Below, in pieces: positions 1 through 6,360 of a stretch of DNA of 7,659 nt. The stretch is from an uncultured bacterium (GTDB taxonomy: Bacteria; Planctomycetota; Phycisphaerae; Phycisphaerales; SM1A02), in assembly GCA_903867275.1 (NCBI GenBank), contig CAIPQY010000017.1:1-7659 (forward strand), given 5' to 3'. The notes below the pieces were generated by a model. It was not told the DNA's origin. It saw only the letters and a list, made by a program, of their open reading frames with translations, and did not search any database. Positions within the stretch are counted from its first letter, which is position 1. Each line of letters starts with the position of its first letter. The translations under genes and the position numbers were made by a program.

Positions 1-323
1 GCCTTGCTCGGTGCCTCGGCTGCGCTCTGCTTCGCGTTGGCCAGCGCCAGCGCCGCCTCAAGCTTGGCCTTCTCGGCCTTCAGCGAGGCGAGCTCGGCCG
101 ACAGACGCTGCTCGCGAAGATCGGCCTCCAGACGCAGGCGCTTCAGTTCCTTCTCGGCTGCTTCCTCTGGGGTCGGGGCCTTGTCGGCATCCTTTGCAGG
201 CTCCGCGGCAGTGGCCTTCACCGCGTCCTTGGCCGTGTCGGCCGGCGCCTGTGCGGAGGCAGGAAGGGCGAGCAGAACGCAGGCCAGAAGGCCGCTGACG
301 GTGCATGGAAGCGTGTGGTGCAT
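1..323 (-). CDS. Exported Ala/Lys/Glu-rich coiled-coil protein, N-terminal part (3' end outside window)
   Basis: About 107 residues are visible from an ATG at 323; the gene runs off the left edge. Residues 9-20 are hydrophobic (VSGLLACVLLAL) and end in a PASA-Q site, so a signal peptide cleaved near residue 24 is likely and the product is probably periplasmic or envelope-associated. A Pro/Ala/Lys linker follows, then from about residue 55 a charged heptad-like stretch rich in Leu, Glu, Lys and Ala (KELKRLRLEADL, SLKAEKAKLE) typical of a coiled coil. Low-complexity N-termini of this kind precede several domains, including S49 (SppA-like) peptidases in planctomycetes. That is a guess, because no catalytic domain lies in the window. 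The ATG gives an n-region with no Lys/Arg. An in-frame GTG at 383 would add KRR just before it, so the true start may be upstream. No Shine-Dalgarno is seen at either. Confidence 0.75.
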   Translation of the reverse strand, partial: MHHTLPCTVSGLLACVLLALPASAQAPADTAKDAVKATAAEPAKDADKAPTPEEAAEKELKRLRLEADLREQRLSAELASLKAEKAKLEAALALANAKQSAAEAPSK

Positions 324-402
324 GAAGAAGGTCCGTCGTTTGGGGTGCGGGAAGTCGGTCGCGGGAAAGTCTAGTGCGGCCACGGGCGCTGCGCGCGGCG
401 TT

Positions 403-1008
403 TCACCGACGTTCAAGGATCAGGCCAAGTTCGTGCCAACCACGCGGATGTGGCACCTGCAACGCCGGCGCGTCGGGCCACAGCCATCGCGAATCGTCGA
501 ACAACACGCGCATGGCGGCCAGATCGCAGTGGTATGGCGGCCCCTCCGGGCGAGCCTGCTCCCCCGGCCCCCAACACTGCATGAACATGGCGTACAGGCG
601 GCCACCCGGCTTCAGCCAGGCATGCAGCGATGCCTCGTACTGGCTCCACAGCGTGGGATGGATGGCGCACAGACACGTCTGCTCGTACACCGCGTCGAAC
701 GCGTGCGCTGGTCGGTACAGCAGCGCATCCGCCTGCACAACGCTGCCAGCCATACCTGCCGCCTGAAGCGCCGCCATCGCGCGCGCACAGGCCGCAGGCA
801 CCAGATCGATGCCCTGCACATCGAATCCGCGTCGCGCCAGTTCAACAACATCCCATCCGCTGCCGCAACCTGGCACCGCAATGCGGCAGGGCTTCAGTGC
901 GCCGGCATCCAGCCACGCCAGCAACTGCGGTCCCGGACCACCGCGATCCCACGGCGTGTCACCCGATTCGAATCGCCGTTGCCAGAACGCCGCGTCGGGC
1001 CCCGGCAC
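403..1008 (-). CDS. TPMT-family SAM-dependent methyltransferase
   Basis: This 201-residue class I methyltransferase transfers a methyl group from S-adenosylmethionine, probably to a sulfur, selenium or halide acceptor as known for the thiopurine methyltransferase-like family. The cytosolic substrate cannot be told from sequence. The family N-terminus is FWQRRFESGDTPWDRG (residues 8-23). SAM motif I is VPGCGSGWDV (45-54). The acidic residue expected to bind the ribose is D68 in GIDLV. The family-typical YEQTCLCAIHP lies at 108-118, followed by LKPGGRLY and a short C-terminal strand ending in LGLILERR. Length is slightly under bacterial TPMT (about 218 residues). The start is GTG, two bases after the stop of the upstream lipoprotein gene. 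GAGGA at 1018-1022, nine bases ahead, supports this start and translational coupling. No function links it clearly to its neighbours. Confidence 0.88.
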   Translation of the reverse strand: MPGPDAAFWQRRFESGDTPWDRGGPGPQLLAWLDAGALKPCRIAVPGCGSGWDVVELARRGFDVQGIDLVPAACARAMAALQAAGMAGSVVQADALLYRPAHAFDAVYEQTCLCAIHPTLWSQYEASLHAWLKPGGRLYAMFMQCWGPGEQARPEGPPYHCDLAAMRVLFDDSRWLWPDAPALQVPHPRGWHELGLILERR

Positions 1009-1010
1009 GA

Positions 1011-1619
1011 TCAGTTGTCCTCGATGAACTTCATGCCCGGACGCAGCAGCTTGGCGAACTCATCGGCCGCCATCTGCAGCGCCTTCTCGGTGCGTGCCCA
1101 CGCGGCGTTGCTGCCGAGCGTGAGCTTGTGGCTGTAGATGGTGCGCGTCATCGCCGCCACCACCGGACCACTGGCTCCCTTGGTGGCATAGATCTCCACG
1201 GCCGTGTACCCGCCACCACCGCGCGATGACTGGTTGGTTCCCATGTCGCTCAGCGGGTTGTCGGGGCGCGCGCCGGTGATGGCCGCATGCACCACCAGCG
1301 TGGTGTCGGAGTCGCTTTCGCTGCGCACCCCGCCGATGAACTGCTGCAGGTTGGAACGCAGTTCGGCGGGCAGCGAATCAGCGCGCTTGAGGTCGTTCAG
1401 CTTCACGCGCATGTCGACCTTGAGCACGTTCACGCCGGTGTACTTGGCCATGTCCAGATCATCGGCCCGGAAGGTCTGGCGCGACTTGTCCGACGCCGAC
1501 GGCGTCAGCACCACGCTTGCCGGAATGAAGTCCGTGCGTGGCACGATGTTGCTGCCGGCACATGCGGCCATTGATGCGAACAGACCCAGCGCGATGAGGA
1601 TGCGAAGCATGGTCGCCAT
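1011..1619 (-). CDS. Probable lipoprotein, DUF3313-like
   Basis: This is a 202-residue exported protein. Residues 5-19 form a hydrophobic signal core (LRILIALGLFASMAA) followed by C20. The sequence before it, MAAC, is an acceptable though not ideal lipobox, since the -3 residue is Met rather than Leu. The mature part resembles DUF3313 lipoproteins. These have a mid-protein strand with VVHAAITGARPDNP (109-122), then a Gly-rich turn (GGGGY, 134-138), then paired strands VEIYATKGASGPVVAAM, ending in an amphipathic helix. The function of the family is unknown; outer-membrane attachment is inferred. The ATG at 1619 places the signal core correctly; an ATG at 1610 is also possible. An in-frame GTG at 1646 would add nine residues and is less likely. 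The gene begins 33 bases after the kinase-like gene and ends two bases before the methyltransferase start. Confidence 0.65.
   Translation of the reverse strand: MATMLRILIALGLFASMAACAGSNIVPRTDFIPASVVLTPSASDKSRQTFRADDLDMAKYTGVNVLKVDMRVKLNDLKRADSLPAELRSNLQQFIGGVRSESDSDTTLVVHAAITGARPDNPLSDMGTNQSSRGGGGYTAVEIYATKGASGPVVAAMTRTIYSHKLTLGSNAAWARTEKALQMAADEFAKLLRPGMKFIEDN
1018..1022 (-). promoter_or_regulatory. Ribosome binding site of the methyltransferase gene
   Basis: GAGGA lies inside the last codons of the upstream lipoprotein gene, nine bases before the GTG at 1008. It decides the choice of GTG as start and implies coupled translation of the two genes. Confidence 0.6.
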
Positions 1620-1652
1620 TGTTGCAGGTTTGCCGCGTGGCGGCACGCGTGG

Positions 1653-2525
1653 TCAAGCGGGCATCAGCACTCGAACCTGCGCCTGGTCGCGCTGCAGCAG
1701 CACATGGCTGCGCGCGCCGCCCGGCAACGGGCACCCATCCACCTGCCACACGCACGCCCGATCGGTGCCGACGCGACAACCCCCCGCGGGCAGTGCCGTG
1801 CACTCGGAAGCGGTCCACCCAAGCCAGCCGCGCAGTGCCCATGGCACCAGTCCAAGCGCCCCATCGCACCGCATGGCAAGAGCGTCCAGTTGACCGTCGC
1901 TGCCGTCCGCCACCATCACCGGGTTCATCCGCGTGGCGTAGGCCGGCAGGTTGGCGGCGATCAAGGTGCCCTTGCAGGACCACTCCGGCGAACCATCGTC
2001 CGGCATCACCGTGCACACGGGCGCCGCCCACTGCAACGATCGGCGCAGAATGGGCCAGATCCACTGCCGGCGACCCTGCGGACCCACACGATGACGTGCA
2101 ACCTCGTGCACGATGTCCGCATCGAGCCCAACGCTCGCCATGACCAGGAATGCGTGGCCGTCCGCGCTCCATACATCGACCGAACCCGCACGCGGTCGCT
2201 GCAGCGCGCGCACCAGCGACGCGGCGCGCCCCATTCCGAAATGCCGGGCGAAAAGGTTCTCCGTGCCCGCCGGCGCGTGCCACAGCATGGCACCGGCCGC
2301 ACGCACCGCCCGCACGGTGGTGCGAAGCGAACCGTCGCCTCCGCACACAACCACCAGCTCCGCATCGCGGATCACCTCCGTGACGCGCGGATCTCGCTCC
2401 TGCGCCGACGTTTCCGCCTGCCAGCACGCGTGTCCCGCCTCATGCAGTGCCAGCTGCATCGTGCGCGCCAGACGCGCCGCACGGCCCTTGCCACTCTGAT
2501 GATTGCTGAGGATGGCGATGCGCAT
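1653..2525 (-). CDS. Diacylglycerol/lipid kinase-like protein (DAGK catalytic domain)
   Basis: This 290-residue protein is of the DAGK_cat (PF00781) / YegS-BmrU lipid kinase type, whose members phosphorylate diacylglycerol or related lipids with ATP at the inner membrane face. The N-terminal phosphate-binding turn is SNHQSGKG (7-14), where NPxSGxG is usual. The nucleotide-binding loop is VVCGGDGSLR (59-68), where GGDGT is commoner. PAGTENLFARHFG (85-97) matches the GTxNxxAR motif. The C-terminal half holds the expected beta-rich substrate domain, with a short IAANLPAYATRMNP strand-turn, DGSDGQLDAL, and the typical late VDGCPLP segment. No signal peptide or membrane helix is seen. The ATG is 12 bases after the stop of the pseudouridine synthase gene, so co-transcription is likely. 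The precise lipid substrate is not determinable. The general fold assignment is firm. Confidence 0.92.
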   Translation of the reverse strand: MRIAILSNHQSGKGRAARLARTMQLALHEAGHACWQAETSAQERDPRVTEVIRDAELVVVCGGDGSLRTTVRAVRAAGAMLWHAPAGTENLFARHFGMGRAASLVRALQRPRAGSVDVWSADGHAFLVMASVGLDADIVHEVARHRVGPQGRRQWIWPILRRSLQWAAPVCTVMPDDGSPEWSCKGTLIAANLPAYATRMNPVMVADGSDGQLDALAMRCDGALGLVPWALRGWLGWTASECTALPAGGCRVGTDRACVWQVDGCPLPGGARSHVLLQRDQAQVRVLMPA

Positions 2526-2537
2526 GTTCCGAACACT

Positions 2538-3200
2538 CTACAGGAAGGCCGGAGGCGGTGGCGCCACCACCTCGATGTCGTCGATGCACAGTTTCCATGC
2601 ATGCAGGGCCGGTCCGCCGAGTTCGGGCAGCGTCGCACCGCCATACAGCGCATCGCTCGCCAGTGCATGCCCAAGGTGCGCCAGCCCCGCGCGAATCTGG
2701 TGGCGACGCCCTGGTCCGATCAACTCCACCTGCACCAGGTCGTGGCCGCCCGGGCCGCGTCGCTGCACATGCCAGATGCAACGGCCCGCGCTCCACGCAC
2801 TTCCCGATTCATCCACGCTCACCTTGGCGGAGCGCTTGTAGCGGCTCTCGAAGTGCAGCCGGAACCGGCCGTCATTCGAGAGGCCCTTGCCGGCGAGCGC
2901 CAGATAGATCTTGCGAACGCCGGAACCGGCCTGCGAGAAGGCCTGCCGCAGGCGTTCATGGGCTTCGGGGGTCAGGGCAACGGCCAGACAACCGCTGGTC
3001 CACAGATCCAATCGGTGGCACAGGCCCGCCTCGTCCAGCGCGGCGGCACGCGGCTCGTTGGCGCGCAGCCACGCTTCCACACTTGAACCCTCGGAGCCCT
3101 CCTGCTGCACGGAATGCCAGCCAGCGGGCTTGTTCACCACCATCCAGTCCGTGAATGTGGCCAGCACCTGCGGTGCGGATTGGGGGCTGGCGGTTTCCAT
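2538..3200 (-). CDS. RluA-family RNA pseudouridine synthase
   Basis: This compact 220-residue enzyme isomerises uridine to pseudouridine in rRNA or tRNA; the target base is unknown. The family signature HRLDLWTSGCLAVA spans 62-75, with the catalytic aspartate at D65. The N-terminal VVNKPAGWHSV (21-31), the conserved tyrosine at Y100 in KIYLALAGKG, and GRRHQIRAGLAHLGHALASD (165-183 region) with LYGG are all family-typical. LHAWKL near 199-204 closes the fold. There is no S4 RNA-binding domain, as in the TruC/RluA-short subgroups. Leu-Trp after HRLD is unusual (HRLDRxTSG is common). The ATG at 3200 is preferred because the protein then begins just before the catalytic domain. A longer reading from 3284 would cross the promoter region of the divergent dioxygenase gene. 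It is likely the first gene of a minus-strand run reaching position 1. Confidence 0.93.
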   Translation of the reverse strand: METASPQSAPQVLATFTDWMVVNKPAGWHSVQQEGSEGSSVEAWLRANEPRAAALDEAGLCHRLDLWTSGCLAVALTPEAHERLRQAFSQAGSGVRKIYLALAGKGLSNDGRFRLHFESRYKRSAKVSVDESGSAWSAGRCIWHVQRRGPGGHDLVQVELIGPGRRHQIRAGLAHLGHALASDALYGGATLPELGGPALHAWKLCIDDIEVVAPPPPAFL

Positions 3201-3282
3201 GCCGTGGTGTATCGGCTCGCGCGGCTCGTCGCGTGTAATGCGCGGGCCTGCGCCGTACACTTGCCCCCTCAAGGCCTCCCCC
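3201..3282. promoter_or_regulatory. Divergent intergenic region between the pseudouridine synthase and homogentisate dioxygenase genes
   Basis: These 82 bases separate two divergent starts, so promoters for both directions are expected here or in the flanking gene ends. I see no convincing -35/-10 pair. AAGG at 3271-3274 is a plausible Shine-Dalgarno eight bases before the dioxygenase ATG at 3283. No palindrome long enough to name as an operator is evident. Confidence 0.4.
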
Positions 3283-4521
3283 ATGCCCTACTACACCAAG
3301 CTCGGCAACCTTCCACCCAAGCGCCACATCCAGTTCCGCCGCCCAGATGGCGCGCTGTACTCGGAAGAGGTGTTCGGCACCGAAGGCTTCGTGGGTCCCA
3401 CCAGCACCATGTACCACGTGCATCCGCCCACCCAGGTGATCGGATGGAAGACGCTGTACGGCACCAAGGTGGAATACGTGGAGGAGAGCGTGATGCGCAT
3501 GCGTCACGCGAAGACCGCCGCGCTGAAGCCGGGCGGCGATCCGGTGACCGGTCGCGTGGTGCTGTTCGGCAACAGCGACGTGGAGATGTTCAGCTGCTCG
3601 CCCACCGAGGCCATGCCCTACCACTTCAAGAACGCGCAGGGCGACGAGTGCCTGTTCGTGCACTTCGGCTCGGGCACGCTGGAGACCAGCTTTGGCACGC
3701 TGAAGTTCGGGCCGCGCGACTACGTGGTGATCCCAAAGGGCATCGTCTACAAGATGATCTTCGACGCGCCCAAGGCCGGCGAGCCCGCACCCAAGTTCAT
3801 CGGCTTCGAGACCGCCAACGGCAGCCACATCGCGCCGCCGCCGCGTTACCTGAGCAAGCAGACCTCGCAGTTCCTGGAGCACGCGCCCTTCTGCGAGCGC
3901 GACCTGCGCACGCCCGAGTTGCCGCTGACCCATGACCTGAAGGGCGACTACGAGGTGCGCATCAAGGCGCGCGACTGCGTGCACGCCTACACCTACAAGC
4001 ACCATCCGTGCGACGTGGTGGGATGGGACGGCTGCTACTACCCCTTCTGCTTCAACATCGACGACTTCAGTCCGATCGTGGGCAAGCATCACATGCCGCC
4101 GCCCACGCACCAGACCTTCGAGGGGCACAACTTCGTCATCTGCAGCTTCTGCCCGCGCCTGCTCGATTTCCATCCGCAGGCGATCGTGGTGCCCTACAAC
4201 CACAGCAACCTCGACAGCGACGAGATCCTGTACTACGTGCAGGGCAACTACAAGGCGCGAAAGGGCATCGAGGTTGGCAGCGTCACGCTGCACCCGCAGG
4301 GCATTCCGCACGGCCCGCACCCGGGCACGGTGGAGAAGTCGATCGGCGCCACGCGCACCGACGAGCTGGCCGTGATGTGCGACACCTTCCGCCCCATGTT
4401 CCCCACCAAGGCGGCGCTGGGCATCGACGACCTGGCCTATCCGAAGAGCTGGGAAGAGGAACACTTCCCCGAGGCGAAGGCCGCGGGCGACAAGGGCGGC
4501 AGCGCCAACGTGTGGACATGA
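3283..4521 (+). CDS. hmgA: Homogentisate 1,2-dioxygenase
   Basis: This iron(II)-dependent cytosolic dioxygenase opens the ring of homogentisate to maleylacetoacetate in tyrosine/phenylalanine degradation. It has 412 residues, shorter than human HGD (445), and its opening MPYYTKLGNLPPKRHIQFR is typical of the bacterial short form. The catalytic cupin half holds the conserved PPPTHQTFEGHNF and then PYNHSNLDSDEILYY, with H307 and E314 (or D313) as likely iron ligands. GIPHGPHPG follows, with H343 as the third ligand by comparison with the human TPHGP motif. The ATG at 3283 has AAGG eight bases upstream. The stop codon overlaps the start of the DUF192 gene (ATGA). A fumarylacetoacetase gene lies downstream on the other strand, confirming a homogentisate pathway locus. 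Maleylacetoacetate isomerase is not in the window. Confidence 0.97.
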   Translation: MPYYTKLGNLPPKRHIQFRRPDGALYSEEVFGTEGFVGPTSTMYHVHPPTQVIGWKTLYGTKVEYVEESVMRMRHAKTAALKPGGDPVTGRVVLFGNSDVEMFSCSPTEAMPYHFKNAQGDECLFVHFGSGTLETSFGTLKFGPRDYVVIPKGIVYKMIFDAPKAGEPAPKFIGFETANGSHIAPPPRYLSKQTSQFLEHAPFCERDLRTPELPLTHDLKGDYEVRIKARDCVHAYTYKHHPCDVVGWDGCYYPFCFNIDDFSPIVGKHHMPPPTHQTFEGHNFVICSFCPRLLDFHPQAIVVPYNHSNLDSDEILYYVQGNYKARKGIEVGSVTLHPQGIPHGPHPGTVEKSIGATRTDELAVMCDTFRPMFPTKAALGIDDLAYPKSWEEEHFPEAKAAGDKGGSANVWT

Positions 4522-5063
4522 TCATGGGATTCAGCATCAAATGGCTTCTCGTGGCGACGCTCGGCCTGGGCGCCGGTGGTTTCCTGGTGTTCGAAGGCAA
4601 TCAGGCGCCGCTGTCCCGCGCCACCACCAGCGCCAACGGCCTGCCGCTTGAGCGCGTGAAGATCGGCGACCGCACCTTCGAACTGGAAGTCGCGGCCACG
4701 CAGGCGGCGGTGGCTCGTGGACTCAGTCGGCGCGCAACGATTCCGGACGGCACCGGCATGCTGTTCGTGTTTCCCGAATCGCGCATCCTCAGCTTCTGGA
4801 TGATCGACTGCCTGATCGACATCGATGTGGCGTACGTGGATCGCACGGGCAAGGTGGTGGGCGTGTACACGATGAAGCCCGAGGCCCCGCAGGCTGCCGG
4901 CGAAACGCGTGACGCCTACACCGCGCGCCTGAAGCACTATCCGTCCGAAGACGACGCGCTGTACGCCATCGAGCTGCCCGCGGGCACCTTCGCCAAGCTG
5001 GGCATCAAGAGCGGATCCATGATCAAGCTCGACTTCGCCAAGCTGCGCGGCTACCTGCGCTGA
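4518..5063 (+). CDS. DUF192 family protein with N-terminal membrane anchor
   Basis: This 181-residue protein has a short hydrophobic segment at 9-25 (WLLVATLGLGAGGFLVF), giving a signal anchor or signal peptide, followed by a DUF192 (PF02643) domain from about 45 to 178. Family features seen are ARGLSRR (66-72), DGTGMLFVF (77-85), FWMIDCLIDIDVAYVD (93-108), where the usual form is FWMKNTxIPLDVxFxD, and the closing AIELPAGTFAKLGIKSGSMIKL. The domain's biochemical role is not established; it is usually exported and sometimes fused to or near envelope genes. The usual FWMKNT has become FWMIDC here. The ATG at 4518 overlaps the dioxygenase stop (ATGA), so translation is probably coupled; an ATG at 4524 is an alternative start. 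The stop lies four bases from the convergent fumarylacetoacetase stop. Whether it serves homogentisate catabolism or is merely adjacent is unknown. Confidence 0.92.
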   Translation: MIMGFSIKWLLVATLGLGAGGFLVFEGNQAPLSRATTSANGLPLERVKIGDRTFELEVAATQAAVARGLSRRATIPDGTGMLFVFPESRILSFWMIDCLIDIDVAYVDRTGKVVGVYTMKPEAPQAAGETRDAYTARLKHYPSEDDALYAIELPAGTFAKLGIKSGSMIKLDFAKLRGYLR

Positions 5064-5067
5064 AATC

Positions 5068-6360
5068 TCAGATCGCCGGCAGCACCACGCCGCTGCACTC
5101 GCCAAGACCGATGCGAGGCGCATCGCCGCGCGCATCCAGCCAGCCGCGCAGCGTCACCTCGTCGCCATCTTCAAGGAACTTGCGCTGCGTGCCATCGGGC
5201 AGCGTGATCGGCTCGCTGCCGCGCCATGTGCGCTCCAGCAGACAGCCGCGGCTTTCGGGCGTTGGGCCGCTCACGGTGCCGCTTGCCAGCAGGTCGCCCG
5301 GGCGCATGGCGCAACCGGTGCTTGCATGGTGCGTCAGCATCTGCGCAAAGCTCCAGTACATGTCGCGGTAGCTGCCAAGGCTCACCTGCATCGCAGGCAG
5401 GCCGCGCTCGCGCATCAAGGCCGAACGGATCAGCACCTGCAGCTTCAGGTCGAAGGTGAAGTCGTCCTTCCAGCGCAGGTACGGCAGGTTCTCGGGTGCG
5501 TCAGCGTCGCGCACCGGGCCCGGCTCCAGCCACGGCTCCAGCGCCTCGATCGGCGTGATCCACGCGCCCACGCTGGTGGAGAAGTTCTTCGCGGTGAATG
5601 GGCCAAGCGGCACGTACTCCCACTTCTGCACGTCGCGGGCGCTCCAGTCGTTCACCAGGCAGATGCCAAAGAGACGCTCGCGCGCCGTGGCGATGTCGAT
5701 GCGCTCACCCTGCGTGTTGCCTGGGCCGAGCACCACACCGACCTCCAACTCGTAGTCGAGCAGGCGGCATGGACCGAAGGCCGGCGGGCCGTTGTCGGTG
5801 GCGCTGGTCTGACCAAACGGCCTGCGCACAGCGGTGCCGCTTGGCACCAGTGTGCTGGCACGACCGTGATACCCCACCGGCAGGTGCCGCCAGTTGGGAA
5901 GCAGCGGATTGTCGGGGCGGAACATGCTGCCCACATTGCTGGCGTGATGAATGCTGGCGTAGAAGTCGGTGTAGTCACCCACATCCGAGGCAAGCGCCAT
6001 GCGCAGCTGATCGCGACGAACCACGAAGCGGTCACGATCGGAGCGGTCGCGAAGCGCGGGCTCGGCATCCGACAGCAGCCGCTGCATCCACGCGCGCGTC
6101 TGGGTCCAGGCCGGGCGACCAAGCGACAAGAACGCGTTCAGCGCCGGCTGGCGAAGCGCGTTTCGCACGCCCTCGTCCAGTCCCTTGCACAGGCCCGCGG
6201 CCTCCAGTGCCGTCATGTCCAGCGCGCGATCGCCGATCGCCACACCCAGATGCCACGCGCCCGGCGTGTCGGCTCGCTCAAAGCGACCCCACGGCAGATG
6301 CGCCAGCGGAAAGTCGCATCCGGCAACATTCGCGCTCTCCACCCAGCTCTTGCGGCTCAT
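5068..6360 (-). CDS. fahA: Fumarylacetoacetase
   Basis: This 430-residue enzyme hydrolyses fumarylacetoacetate to fumarate and acetoacetate, the last step of tyrosine degradation. An N-terminal SH3-like domain (about 1-120) precedes the FAH catalytic domain. By comparison with mammalian FAH, the active-site and metal residues are all present: D132, Y134 and H139 in TDFYASIHHASNVG; E204 and E206 in LLDYELEVG; D238, W239 and Q245 in NDWSARDVQKWEYVPLGPF; K258; and E369 in SGPTPES. The C-terminus holds THHASTGCAMRPGDLLASGT (343-362) and the ending GLGECSGVVLPAI. The length is normal. The ATG at 6360 is chosen because it overlaps the upstream stop (ATGA), and a strong GAGGGGG lies seven bases before it. 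A longer in-frame reading from 6501 would overlap the upstream gene by over 140 bases. It converges on the DUF192 gene with a four-base gap. Confidence 0.97.
   Translation of the reverse strand: MSRKSWVESANVAGCDFPLAHLPWGRFERADTPGAWHLGVAIGDRALDMTALEAAGLCKGLDEGVRNALRQPALNAFLSLGRPAWTQTRAWMQRLLSDAEPALRDRSDRDRFVVRRDQLRMALASDVGDYTDFYASIHHASNVGSMFRPDNPLLPNWRHLPVGYHGRASTLVPSGTAVRRPFGQTSATDNGPPAFGPCRLLDYELEVGVVLGPGNTQGERIDIATARERLFGICLVNDWSARDVQKWEYVPLGPFTAKNFSTSVGAWITPIEALEPWLEPGPVRDADAPENLPYLRWKDDFTFDLKLQVLIRSALMRERGLPAMQVSLGSYRDMYWSFAQMLTHHASTGCAMRPGDLLASGTVSGPTPESRGCLLERTWRGSEPITLPDGTQRKFLEDGDEVTLRGWLDARGDAPRIGLGECSGVVLPAI

Noticed and set aside
386..396. GCGC-TGC-GCGC hairpin downstream of the methyltransferase gene
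   Set aside because: It is a four-base stem in GC-rich sequence without a T-tract, expected by chance.
1704..3086. Plus-strand open frame of 460 codons across the kinase and pseudouridine synthase genes
   Set aside because: It is antisense to two well-supported genes and crosses their junction; no domain is visible.
3256..3261. TACACT as a -10 box for the dioxygenase gene
   Set aside because: Only four of six positions match and there is no -35-like hexamer at 16-18 bases upstream.
2956..4464. Long open frame of 502 codons on the minus strand opposite the dioxygenase gene
   Set aside because: It is antisense to a clearly conserved enzyme, is rich in Val, Arg, His and Ala without recognisable motifs, and reflects high-GC third positions rather than a gene.
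5060..5071. Small inverted repeat CTGA-AATC-TCAG between the convergent stop codons
   Set aside because: The arms are only four bases and arise largely from the two facing TGA stop codons; there is no T-tract, so it is not supported as a terminator.
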